NCBI RefSeq assembly: GCF_014467015.1 | Contig: NZ_CP058559.1 | Location: 558,001-622,000, forward strand | Direction of reading: 5' to 3' | From: Alkalicella caledoniensis | GTDB taxonomy: Bacteria > Bacillota > Proteinivoracia > Proteinivoracales > Proteinivoracaceae | DNA length: 64,000 bases | Shown: positions 26,825 through 34,517 of the stretch, one piece after another | Position numbering within the stretch: position 1 is the first letter of the stretch | Layout: each line of letters starts with the position of its first letter | The notes under the pieces: generated by a model | Databases searched by the model: none | What the model was told of the DNA's origin: nothing | The model's input: only the letters and a program-made list of their open reading frames with translations | Program-made: the position numbers and the translations under genes

Positions 26825-27068
26825 GACAAAGTCATTGACCCTAAATGTGTATATTAAAAAGCAGTACAATTAATTCGAGGAGATAGACTTAAGAGCTGAA
26901 TAGCTAAACGGAAGAAGGGGCGAGAAACAGGACGTTTCGAGAGCTCCACTGAACCATGGACGGTGAATTGGAGCGGTACCCTTCTGGAGTTTAGCTAGAA
27001 GCCTTAAGTCTCGACGAAGAATTTTGTACAGCGTTTAATATGCGACATTCCTAAAAAATGACTTTGTC
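26825..27068. repeat. 244-bp nested-hairpin element, copy 1 (structured RNA or MITE)
   Basis: Perfect 11-bp terminal inverted repeats, GACAAAGTCAT and ATGACTTTGTC, bound a chain of nested complementary pairs: ATATTAAA/TTTAATAT, GTACAA/TTGTAC, AGACTTAAG/CTTAAGTCT, AGCTAAAC/GTTTAGCT, AGAAGGG/CCCTTCT, GAAAC/GTTTC and GCTCCA/TGGAGC. Almost the whole length can fold back into one branched rod. It has no open reading frame of note. A near-identical second copy lies at 28276. I do not recognise the family: it could be an untranslated RNA or a non-autonomous transposable element. Confidence 0.75.
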
Positions 27069-27073
27069 ATCAG

Positions 27074-27112
27074 TCTAAAAGAAGCAGCCCTTGGCTGCTT
27101 CTTTTAGACTGA
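27074..27112 (-). terminator. tpx terminator
   Basis: AGTCTAAAAGAAGCAGCC pairs perfectly with GGCTGCTTCTTTTAGACT around a 3-base loop and overlaps the last codons of tpx. Confidence 0.8.
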
Positions 27113-27598
27113 TTTTAGAGCTTCTAATGCTTTTTCATAATCGGGATGATCCGTTACTTCTGGTACGTATTCAACATAGGTAACTTTGTCATTGGCATCT
27201 ATTACGAAGATTGCTCTTGTTAATAAACGTAAACCTTCTATAAGCACTCCGTAGGCGTTTCCGAAGCTTGCATCTCTATGGTCTGATAAAACTTGAATTT
27301 TATCTATACCTGCTGCTCCACACCAGCGTGCTTGTGCAAATGGAAGATCCATACTAATTGTTAAAATAACAGCATCAGCTATTTTACTTGCTTCTTCGTT
27401 AAATCTTCTTGTTTGTTGTTCACATACACCTGTATCTATACTAGGAACAACACTTATTAGCCTTTTTTTACCCATGAATTGATGACATTTAACTTCACTT
27501 ATATCTTGACCTACAACAGTGAAGTGTGGTGCTGGGTCACCAACTTCTACTTTTTTTCCTAAAAGTACGATTGGATTGCCTTTCATTGTTATTTGCAT
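27104..27598 (-). CDS. tpx: thiol peroxidase
   Basis: A 164-residue atypical 2-Cys peroxiredoxin. Cys59 in [15 protein letters not shown] is the peroxidatic cysteine and Cys93 in FAQARWCGAAG the resolving one, both at the standard Tpx places; the family start MQITMKGNPIVLLG is present. It reduces hydroperoxides in the cytoplasm using thioredoxin, complementing rubrerythrin. It lies inside a tandem duplication; the second copy survives only as a 110-bp remnant at 28543. Confidence 0.95.
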   Translation of the reverse strand: MQITMKGNPIVLLGKKVEVGDPAPHFTVVGQDISEVKCHQFMGKKRLISVVPSIDTGVCEQQTRRFNEEASKIADAVILTISMDLPFAQARWCGAAGIDKIQVLSDHRDASFGNAYGVLIEGLRLLTRAIFVIDANDKVTYVEYVPEVTDHPDYEKALEALKSV

Positions 27599-27855
27599 AA
27601 ATAAAGCCTCCTTTATTAACTATATTTTAGAGTATTACACCTATTTTGTTAGTATACCAACGATAATAAATCATATACAAAGAGCTAATAGTAATAGTTC
27701 CTATACTTATTATTTCTTCATACAATGTAAATTTCCTCCTTTTGTATGAAAAATCAATTTATTCAAGAGGGTTTGTGTAAATAATGTAGAATATAAGTAA
27801 TACTGGAGTTAGAGCATATTACTTATGGAACATAAATTTTTGAGGAGGGTTGCTT

Positions 27856-28272
27856 TTGAAAATGAAAATATTTTTGGGGATAGTTATAGGAGCTTTATTA
27901 CTTCTGACTTATAGAGTAGTATTTCCAACCTATGGAAATGTTGTTACTAGTCAGTGGAAAACAATGAATCAAATCTATGTAGTTGATCAAGCTAATCAAA
28001 AAAGAGTCACCATTAGAGATGAAGATATCATCAGAAGTATAATATTTGATCATGCCGATATGAGACTAATGAAACGGGACAGTGAAATATTCATATTGGA
28101 CTACAAGTACAATATAGTAGTGTATAATGATGTTTACACATCCCCATACACATTTAGCTTTTATTTGGATGAAAACGATATATCTGTGAGGAGTTACTAT
28201 AAAATACTTGGCGAAAATACCCTGTTTGACTATATTGAGAGTTTGGATTTAGAATGGGAAGATGACAATTGA
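27856..28272 (+). CDS. membrane-anchored small protein, paralogue A
   Basis: A 138-residue protein: one N-terminal membrane helix (IFLGIVIGALLLLTYRVVF), then a ~110-residue domain probably outside the cell (WKTMNQIYVVDQANQKRVTI, IRSIIFDHADMRLM, YNDVYTSPYTFSF). It may be an alpha+beta fold; no cysteines or catalytic motif are evident. TTG at 27856 lies six bases after GGAGGG; an in-frame TTG at 27850 touches that site. I count 21 differences in 138 residues against the copy at 28757. It is divergent from tpx and unknown to me. Confidence 0.75.
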   Translation: MKMKIFLGIVIGALLLLTYRVVFPTYGNVVTSQWKTMNQIYVVDQANQKRVTIRDEDIIRSIIFDHADMRLMKRDSEIFILDYKYNIVVYNDVYTSPYTFSFYLDENDISVRSYYKILGENTLFDYIESLDLEWEDDN

Positions 28273-28275
28273 TAA

Positions 28276-28520
28276 GACAAAGTCATTGACCCTAGATGTG
28301 TATTTTAAAAAGCAGTACAATTAGTTCGAGGAGATAGACTTAAGAGCTAAATAGCTAAACGGAAGAAGGGGCTAGAAACAGGACGTTTCGAGAGCTCCAC
28401 TGAACCATGGACGGTGAATTGGAGCGGTCCCCTTCTGGAGTTTAGATAGAAGCCTTAAGTCTCGACGGAGAATTTTGTACAGCGTTTAATATACGACATT
28501 CCTAAAAAATGATCTTTGTC
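28276..28520. repeat. 245-bp nested-hairpin element, copy 2
   Basis: A second copy of the 26825 element, starting three bases after the stop of paralogue A. It differs at about a dozen positions, including one inserted T in the right terminal repeat (ATGATCTTTGTC). The change ACCCTTCT to CCCCTTCT gives an extra pair with AGAAGGGG, whereas GTTTAGCT to GTTTAGAT loses one. The long-range fold is retained. Confidence 0.75.
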
Positions 28521-28542
28521 ATCTTCTAAAGTAGCCTTTTCT

Positions 28543-28652
28543 GCATCAGCTATTTTACTAGCTTCTTCATTAAACCTTCTTGTTTGTTGTTCACATACAC
28601 CTGTGTCTATACTAGGAACAACACTTATTAGCCTTTTCTTATCCATGAATTG
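28543..28652 (-). pseudogene. tpx remnant
   Basis: These bases match tpx positions 27371-27480, covering the peroxidatic-cysteine region ([16 protein letters not shown]). The sequence on either side of the match in tpx, including the start codon and most of the gene, is missing. Downstream it jumps directly to sequence equivalent to 27750. It is a deletion relic of the duplicated copy and cannot make a peroxidase. Confidence 0.85.
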
Positions 28653-28756
28653 AATCAATTTATTCAAGAGGGTTTGTGTAAATAATGTAGAATATAAATA
28701 ATACTGGAGTTAGAGCATATTAATTATGGAACATAAACTTTGGGGAGGGGTTACTT

Positions 28757-29173
28757 TTGAAAAAGAAAATATTTTTGGGGATAGTTGTAGGAGCTTTATT
28801 ACTTCTGACTTACAGAGTAGTATTTCCAACCTATGGAAATACGATTACTAGTCAGTGGAAAACAATGAATAAAATCTATGTAGTTGATAGAGTTAATGAA
28901 AAAAGAGTCACCATTAGAGATGAAGATATAATCAGAAGTATTATGTTTGATCATGCTGATATGAGGCTTATGAGATGGGACAGTGGAATTTTTCTATTGG
29001 ATTACAAATACCGAATACAAGTGTATAATGATGTTTACACATCCCCATACACATTTAGCTTTAGTTTAGATGAAAACGATATGTACGCGAGAGGTCACTA
29101 TAAAATACTTGGCGAAAACACTTTATTTGACTATATTGAGAGTTTGGATTTAGAATGGGAAGATGACAATTGA
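28757..29173 (+). CDS. membrane-anchored small protein, paralogue B
   Basis: A 138-residue copy of the 27856 protein, with the same TTG start behind GGGGAGGGG, membrane helix and end (YIESLDLEWEDDN). Substitutions cluster around residues 73-89 and 103-114, while the N-terminus, DVYTSPYTFSF and the last 25 residues are nearly unchanged, so both copies look under selection. The 5' flank from ATCAATTTATTCAAGAGGG is also duplicated, giving both genes the same promoter region. Function unknown. Confidence 0.75.
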   Translation: MKKKIFLGIVVGALLLLTYRVVFPTYGNTITSQWKTMNKIYVVDRVNEKRVTIRDEDIIRSIMFDHADMRLMRWDSGIFLLDYKYRIQVYNDVYTSPYTFSFSLDENDMYARGHYKILGENTLFDYIESLDLEWEDDN

Positions 29174-29180
29174 TAAGACA

Positions 29181-29214
29181 AAGGAAGAACCACCACTTGG
29201 TTCTTCCTTTTGTT
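29181..29214 (+). terminator. rho-independent terminator
   Basis: AAGGAAGAACCA, loop CCACT, TGGTTCTTCCTT, then TTG. It begins within the GACAAAG junction sequence that follows paralogue B. Confidence 0.85.
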
Positions 29215-29226
29215 ATATATCCTATA

Positions 29227-29610
29227 TTATCTTATTTCGCCATGAGTCTCGGGACCTTCAACAGATGTGATTTTATTGTTTTCATCTACGAATACTACTT
29301 GAGGTTGGTGTGCTTTTGCCTCATTTTTGTCTAACATGCAGTATGCGATTATAATAACCACGTCCCCTGGCTGCACTAAGCGGGCTGCTGCTCCGTTTAG
29401 GCATATGGTTCCTGAGCCTCTTTCACCTTCTATTACATATGTTTCTAAGCGAGCTCCATTATTATTATTTACTATTTGTACCTTTTCATGGGGCATAATT
29501 CCTGAGGCTTCTAAGAGATCCTTATCTATGGTAACACTACCAACATAATTCAGGTTAGCTTCAGTTACAACTGCTTTGTGTATTTTAGATTTAAACATTG
29601 TTATATACAT
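29227..29610 (-). CDS. panD: aspartate 1-decarboxylase
   Basis: A 127-residue proenzyme. NYVGSVTID places the self-cleavage site between Gly24 and Ser25; Ser25 becomes the pyruvoyl group that decarboxylates aspartate to beta-alanine. [18 protein letters not shown] and the later [20 protein letters not shown] are diagnostic. It supplies beta-alanine to PanC, encoded 3 bp upstream, and is the last gene of the pantothenate operon. Confidence 0.97.
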   Translation of the reverse strand: MYITMFKSKIHKAVVTEANLNYVGSVTIDKDLLEASGIMPHEKVQIVNNNNGARLETYVIEGERGSGTICLNGAAARLVQPGDVVIIIAYCMLDKNEAKAHQPQVVFVDENNKITSVEGPETHGEIR

Positions 29611-29613
29611 GGG

Positions 29614-30459
29614 TTAAACCTCCAACATAATATTGTCTATTAGTCTTACTTTACCTATCTTCACTGCTAATGCTATCAAAACATTGCCAGAAAGTCTATC
29701 TAAATCTTCCAAAGTATCACCACTTACTACCTTCACATAATCTATTTTAGCTAAAGGTTCAGAAGTTATTTTCTCTGTAATAGTAGTTCGAATCTTACTT
29801 GCTTCCCTTTCACCACGTCCAATACTCCCTTGAGCATCAAATAAAGAACGAGATAATACTAAGGCGGCTTTTCGTTCGTTATCTTTTAGGTTCACATTTC
29901 GAGAGCTCATGGCTAGGCCATCTTCTTCCCTAACAATTGGGCAGGGAATTATTTCTACAGGGAAGTTAAGGTCCTTGACCATCTGTTTGATCACAGCAAC
30001 TTGTTGGGCATCCTTTAGGCCAAAATATGCTTTATCTGGAAGCACCATATTGAACAACTTAGAAACTATGGTAGTAACACCCCTAAAATGCCCTGGGCGG
30101 GATGCCCCACATAACTTATCTGTTATTTCGTTAACGTCCACATAGGTTTTATAATTATCAGGATACATATCCTTTACCTGAGGGTAAAAAATAACATCTG
30201 CACCTACACCTTCAACTAGATTCCTATCCCTTTGAAAATCCCTAGGATAGATGTCAAAATCCTCCCCCTCCCCAAACTGGGTTGGGTTAACAAATATACT
30301 TACAACTACTACATCATTTTCTTTTTTTGCTTGCTCCATAAGGGAAAGATGCCCCTGGTGTAAAAAGCCCATTGTTGGTACAAATCCAACTGACTTTCCT
30401 TGTAATTTCATCCCTAAGGAATATTGCTGCATTTGTTTAGGGTTTTCAATTATATTCAT
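29614..30459 (-). CDS. panC: pantoate--beta-alanine ligase
   Basis: A 281-residue enzyme joining pantoate and beta-alanine with ATP. PTMGFLHQGHLSLM is the HIGH-type nucleotide motif, and VSIFVNPTQFGEGEDFDIYPR and AYFGLKDAQQ are family hallmarks. ATG at 30459 is chosen because GAGGT lies just upstream; a GTG 15 bases earlier overlaps that site. It is the third gene of the operon, 18 bp behind panB. Confidence 0.96.
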   Translation of the reverse strand: MNIIENPKQMQQYSLGMKLQGKSVGFVPTMGFLHQGHLSLMEQAKKENDVVVVSIFVNPTQFGEGEDFDIYPRDFQRDRNLVEGVGADVIFYPQVKDMYPDNYKTYVDVNEITDKLCGASRPGHFRGVTTIVSKLFNMVLPDKAYFGLKDAQQVAVIKQMVKDLNFPVEIIPCPIVREEDGLAMSSRNVNLKDNERKAALVLSRSLFDAQGSIGRGEREASKIRTTITEKITSEPLAKIDYVKVVSGDTLEDLDRLSGNVLIALAVKIGKVRLIDNIMLEV

Positions 30460-30477
30460 AAGTAGATACCTCACTAA

Positions 30478-31311
30478 TTAATATAGTTTTTCAAGCACAT
30501 CATCTTTTAACATAAATGAATGTTTATCTTCTGGAAAAGCACCAGATTTTACTTCTTGGATATATTCTCTAACGCCTTCTTTCATTGTTTCTCCTGTGTT
30601 CTTATAACGTTTTACGAATTTAGGAGCAAGATCTGAATACATACCTAGCATATCTTGTATAACTAAAACCTGCCCATCACATCCATTGCCTGCACCGATT
30701 CCAATTGTAGGTATGCTGATGGACTTTGATATATGGTCTGCAAGCTGTTTAGGTACACATTCAAGTACTATACCAAAGACACCTGCTTTTTCTAATAATT
30801 TTGCATCAGCAATAAGCTGTTTAGCCTGTTCTTCACTTTTACCCTGGACCTTGTAACCACCCATCATGTTTACTGATTGGGGTGTTAATCCTAGGTGTCC
30901 TAAAACTGGTATTTGAGCCTTTATCAGTGCTTCTATTTTATCTAGTATTTCCTCTCCACCCTCTAGTTTAACCCCTTGAGCATCTCCCTCTTGTATCAAT
31001 CTACCAGCATTTTTTATTGTCTCCTCGACACTTATGTGGTAAGAAAGATATGGCATATCAGCAATAACTAACGCCCTTTTAGCCCCCCTGGCCACAGCCT
31101 TTGTGTGGTGCACCATATCGTCCACAGTAACTTTTAAAGTACTGTCATACCCTAGCATCACCATGCCTAAAGAATCTCCAACTAATAGACATTCAACCCC
31201 TGCTTCATCTAAGAGCTTTGCAGTGGAATAGTCATATGCTGTCAACATACTAATTTTATCACCCTTTACCTTGCTTTGCATAAAGGAACTGACAGTATAC
31301 TTTTTATCCAT
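30478..31311 (-). CDS. panB: 3-methyl-2-oxobutanoate hydroxymethyltransferase
   Basis: A 277-residue TIM-barrel enzyme that makes ketopantoate from ketoisovalerate and methylene-tetrahydrofolate. [45 protein letters not shown] and [15 protein letters not shown] carry the Mg- and substrate-binding residues. ATG at 31311 overlaps the end of the DUF2520 gene by 8 bp. Confidence 0.97.
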   Translation of the reverse strand: MDKKYTVSSFMQSKVKGDKISMLTAYDYSTAKLLDEAGVECLLVGDSLGMVMLGYDSTLKVTVDDMVHHTKAVARGAKRALVIADMPYLSYHISVEETIKNAGRLIQEGDAQGVKLEGGEEILDKIEALIKAQIPVLGHLGLTPQSVNMMGGYKVQGKSEEQAKQLIADAKLLEKAGVFGIVLECVPKQLADHISKSISIPTIGIGAGNGCDGQVLVIQDMLGMYSDLAPKFVKRYKNTGETMKEGVREYIQEVKSGAFPEDKHSFMLKDDVLEKLY

Positions 31312-32164
31312 TTAATCCACTTCCCTCTAATATTTTTTTTAATGCTTCTATATCCTCTTTCCTAAGGCCTCTCTTTTCAGCCACATCTAAGGTTTCCAAA
31401 CCTAAAGCTGAGTAAAAAGATTTCTGGTCATCATTTAAATTTTCCAGGTGATTTTGTATAGTTACCATATCACCACGTACTATTGGCCCTGTCAGGGCAT
31501 CTACAACTCCCAATTTATCTATGTTATCCATTGTACCCTGCATAAGTGGCATTAGAACATCATGCCCCTCTTGCTCGTTAAAACCAATGGTCTTTAGCAT
31601 ATTAGTTGATACTTTAGCTAATGTAACTAGGTAGTTTGAAGCTACACATGCTGCAGCATGGTACAATGGTTTATGTTCAGGCTCAATCTCTTTAAATTTA
31701 TTCCCTATCTTCTTCAGTATCTCAAGTATTGCAGATTTATCTCCAGTGCCCTCCATAGTAAAAAAAGTATTGTGTATTGCATCTATACTCTTTTTTGTAT
31801 CAGCAAAAGATTGCATAGGATGAAGGGAAAAAGTATTGGCACCTTGTGCTTTAGCTTTTGATAATATATCGGATTTTAGTGCACCTGACATATGTACTAT
31901 GGTTTGATTGTTGCTAAATCCAATGTTTTCTCCTATATCATCACAGACTTTTTTAATTACACTATCGGGGGTTGTTAAAAAAACTATATCCGACTGTTCC
32001 ACCACTTCTTCAAGGGACAAAACTTTAGCGGAAGAGAATTCTGCAGCTTTTTGGGCAGACTCTGGATTTCTGCTGTAATAACCCACAACATTCAATCCGT
32101 TTTCCTTTAAGTAGTGCCCAAAAACAGTACCAACCTTACCAGCTCCTATGAAACCTATATTCAT
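31304..32164 (-). CDS. DUF2520 Rossmann-fold dehydrogenase, possible ketopantoate reductase
   Basis: A 286-residue protein. [19 protein letters not shown] is an NAD(P)-binding GxGxxG motif followed by the second strand [27 protein letters not shown] and [10 protein letters not shown] are typical of the DUF2520 (Rossmann-like plus helical) family. PanE, which reduces ketopantoate to pantoate, is missing from this operon while the other three steps are present, so this protein may fill the gap; IlvC elsewhere in the genome could also do it. ATG at 32164 follows GGAGGTGAAGGG. It is the first gene of the operon. Confidence 0.82.
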   Translation of the reverse strand: MNIGFIGAGKVGTVFGHYLKENGLNVVGYYSRNPESAQKAAEFSSAKVLSLEEVVEQSDIVFLTTPDSVIKKVCDDIGENIGFSNNQTIVHMSGALKSDILSKAKAQGANTFSLHPMQSFADTKKSIDAIHNTFFTMEGTGDKSAILEILKKIGNKFKEIEPEHKPLYHAAACVASNYLVTLAKVSTNMLKTIGFNEQEGHDVLMPLMQGTMDNIDKLGVVDALTGPIVRGDMVTIQNHLENLNDDQKSFYSALGLETLDVAEKRGLRKEDIEALKKILEGSGLNG

Positions 32165-32223
32165 CCCTTCACCTCCATTTTTCAAAGTATCAGTTAGGTT
32201 ATTTTAACCAAGCCAGGGAAGAA

Positions 32224-32378
32224 ATAAAAAAATCTATCCAATTTGGATAGACAGGGAAAATACACCTCTTGTGAGATGTTTCAATCTTATACCTGTCTCG
32301 GTCCAAGCTTGGCTCAGAGCAGTGCTTTGTAGTTATTAATACACCAAAATTCGTTTCACTCCCATTTGGGTAGCTTAC
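32224..32378 (-). promoter_or_regulatory. structured 5' leader of the pan operon, candidate riboswitch
   Basis: On the minus strand, transcription from the promoter at 32385-32413 would produce ~215 bases before the start codon. The leader holds a GCTACCC/GGGAG hairpin, a CATCTC/GAGGTG hairpin, and an intrinsic terminator (TCTATCC, AATTT loop, GGATAGA, seven T residues at 32224-32251). AGACAGG (plus 32292-32298) can pair with CCTGTCT at the terminator base (plus 32249-32255), an alternative antiterminator. The RNA class is not recognised; a known pan motif precedes pan genes in some Firmicutes and should be compared. Confidence 0.6.
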
Positions 32379-32384
32379 AATTTT

Positions 32385-32413
32385 ATTATATGTTAAATAC
32401 CAAAATAGTGCAA
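32385..32413 (-). promoter_or_regulatory. pan operon promoter
   Basis: On the minus strand TTGCAC (32408-32413), a 17-base spacer and a perfect TATAAT (32385-32390). Confidence 0.75.
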
Positions 32414-32482
32414 TAGATTGGGCCCAAAAAGTGTAATGATGATGATAACTGAAAAATAGTAGTAAATTAATCATATATACAA

Positions 32483-32520
32483 AGGGATTGTAGCGATAAA
32501 TTTCATCATCTACAATCCCT
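32483..32520 (-). terminator. hairpin terminator of the GH13 gene
   Basis: AGGGATTGTAG pairs perfectly with CTACAATCCCT; on the minus strand TTTG follows, so termination strength is moderate. Confidence 0.65.
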
Positions 32521-32531
32521 GTTTATAAGCT

Positions 32532-34121
32532 TTAATTAACAATTATTGAAGAAAGTCCTGGAATTTTTATAGTCAGTATGTTGCCGTTTCTCTCCACATC
32601 TGCACCATCTTTAGTTCTCTCAAACTCACTGAATTTCCCTTCGAGTTCCAATGTTAATATTTGGGTCTCGGCACTAAAGTTATGGACAACCAACACCTTC
32701 TGGCTTTGAGAAGTCCTTAGAAATGTTAGTATAGAATTATTTTCGTTTTGCACTAACTCAAATTTACCACGGATTAGTGCATCATTTTTTTGTCTTATAC
32801 TTATCATATTTTTAAAGTGGTTTAACAAAGAGTCTGGATCTTGTTGTTGTTCTTCCACAGATGGTGACCATTGTTCAGTACTGTTAAAGGAATTTGGTCT
32901 CCAGGTTGTCTGCCCTGGCCCATTATTTTCATACCATTTAAAGGGTTCTCTGATATCCATGTGATCATCATTGCTAATCATTCCTATTTCTTCCCCTGCA
33001 AAAATATAAGGATCACCAGGTAGGGTTAACAGTACATTTGCAGCTAGTTTCATTTTATCAAAGTCGTGATTAAAGTAAGACATTACCCTTTTAGTGTCGT
33101 GATTTGATAAAAAAGGTGCGTCAGTAAAATCGGGGTTATGCTCAGAGTAGGTCTTGTAGATTGTGTCTAACTGTCTTCCTAGTCTATCTGTGCCACTGTT
33201 AATAGAAGTAACTGTTCTTTCTCCAATTCTAAAATTGAAGTTTGCTTTCAAACCGTTAGCAAAATAAGGTGCAATAACCTCAGGAGTATCCCAAACCTCA
33301 CCAATTAGGTATACATCCTCTTTTAATTCAGTTAGTGAGTTATAGAATTCATTCCAAAATTGATGATTCTTTGCTGCTTCATGGTAAAGATGTTTAGCTG
33401 CATCTAGTCTAAAACCATCCACACCTTTATCTAGCCAGAATTTCGCAATCTCTTTTACCTCTCCCCTTACTTCAGGTGTGTCGAAGTTTAAGTCAGGCAT
33501 TCTGCCCCAGAAGTTGCCTAAATAATACCACTGGGAATTTTCGTAGTTATGCCATCCATTACCTCGACGCCTTAAATCCTCTTGATCTACCCAATGATAG
33601 TATTCTCTGTATCTACTTTCAGAATCAGCTGCCGAGGCTTTGAACCATGGGTGATCATTAGAAGTATGATTTATAACTAAATCCATAATAACTTTAATAC
33701 CACGCCTGTGGGCTTCTTTTATAAGTGTCTCAAAGTCTTCCATGGTACCAAACTCGGGATCCACAGCATAGTAATCCACCACATCGTACTTGTGGTAGCT
33801 CGCACCATGGGTGATTGGTGTTAGCCAAATTCCGTTGACCCCTAGGTAACTAAGATAATCTAGACTCTCAATCATTCCACCTAGGTCACCTACTCCATCT
33901 CCAGAAGAATCTCTATAGTTATAGACAAAAATCTGATAAAATACCCCATTATCAAACTTTATCTCTGTTATACCTGAGCGATCATATGTACCATCATAGT
34001 TATCACCATGAATGATGGTATCATCAATGTTATCTGGGCTTATACTTTCCCCACTACAACCCACCACCAAAGCTAATACCACTAAAAATATTAATGATAA
34101 TCTTAAAATTTTGTTAGCCAA
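32532..34121 (-). CDS. GH13 alpha-amylase-family lipoprotein
   Basis: A 529-residue secreted lipoprotein: signal MANKILRLSLIFLVVLALVV with lipid-accepting Cys22. The GH13 regions are complete: DLVINHTS (147-154), GFRLDAAKH with nucleophile Asp240, GEVWD with acid Glu275 and FLSNHD with Asp342; an all-beta domain closes the protein. It should cleave alpha-1,4-glucans or maltodextrins outside the cell. TTG start, nine bases after AAAGGGG. The long upstream gap holds a TATG microsatellite. Confidence 0.93.
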   Translation of the reverse strand: MANKILRLSLIFLVVLALVVGCSGESISPDNIDDTIIHGDNYDGTYDRSGITEIKFDNGVFYQIFVYNYRDSSGDGVGDLGGMIESLDYLSYLGVNGIWLTPITHGASYHKYDVVDYYAVDPEFGTMEDFETLIKEAHRRGIKVIMDLVINHTSNDHPWFKASAADSESRYREYYHWVDQEDLRRRGNGWHNYENSQWYYLGNFWGRMPDLNFDTPEVRGEVKEIAKFWLDKGVDGFRLDAAKHLYHEAAKNHQFWNEFYNSLTELKEDVYLIGEVWDTPEVIAPYFANGLKANFNFRIGERTVTSINSGTDRLGRQLDTIYKTYSEHNPDFTDAPFLSNHDTKRVMSYFNHDFDKMKLAANVLLTLPGDPYIFAGEEIGMISNDDHMDIREPFKWYENNGPGQTTWRPNSFNSTEQWSPSVEEQQQDPDSLLNHFKNMISIRQKNDALIRGKFELVQNENNSILTFLRTSQSQKVLVVHNFSAETQILTLELEGKFSEFERTKDGADVERNGNILTIKIPGLSSIIVN

Positions 34122-34376
34122 AATTAATTTCCCCTTTCTCTGATACCTATACCCTTATATTATCATCCATTATTTAACATAACAAGCTGGATTTGAGCAT
34201 TTTATCCTTAAGACATTATGTTGTACCAATGGGGTTTATTCTACGTGTATAGGGTACGGTAACCTAAGAAGGCTTCAGATACAACACAGAGGAAAATCTG
34301 TTTTTTAAAAACCTTATACTAGAAGCTGATGATTTTTAATAGATTTTTTTCTTAGTTAAAACATTGCGATGCTGTG

Positions 34377-34428
34377 TATGTATGTATGTATGTATGTATG
34401 TATGTATGTATGTATGTATGTATGTATG
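34377..34428. repeat. tetranucleotide microsatellite, 13 x TATG
   Basis: Thirteen uninterrupted TATG units, in the 396-bp gap (34122-34517) between ptsI and the GH13 gene, about 255 bp upstream of the GH13 start. The unit length is prone to slippage. Apart from this and the ptsI terminator I see nothing else in the gap. Confidence 0.95.
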
Positions 34429-34462
34429 ATAATCTCACGGTTAATCACTCTTCACTAAAACA

Positions 34463-34510
34463 AACAGGGCTGCTGCACAGATGAATTATTCATTGTGCAG
34501 CAGCCCTGTT
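34463..34510 (-). terminator. ptsHI terminator
   Basis: A perfect 17-bp stem, AACAGGGCTGCTGCACA with its complement, around a 14-base loop. Confidence 0.9.
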
Positions 34511-34517
34511 ATTTAGT

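Noticed and set aside
26825-27068. Group II intron or tmRNA as explanation of the hairpin element
   Set aside because: No domain V signature, no exon-binding or tag-peptide sequence, and the simple nested palindromes do not fit either fold.
28455-28667. A 70-residue reading frame containing tpx-like sequence
   Set aside because: Its tpx part is a deletion relic and the rest runs into the hairpin element; the start codon and most of the enzyme are absent.
32292-32310. T-box antiterminator sequence in the pan leader
   Set aside because: TTGGACCGAG lacks the TGGNACC spacing and no Stem I or specifier loop could be identified, so a T-box call was not made.
32199-32474. A 91-residue reading frame on the minus strand between the pan and GH13 genes
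   Set aside because: It overlaps the pan promoter, leader hairpins and terminator, has no ribosome site and lacks protein-like composition.
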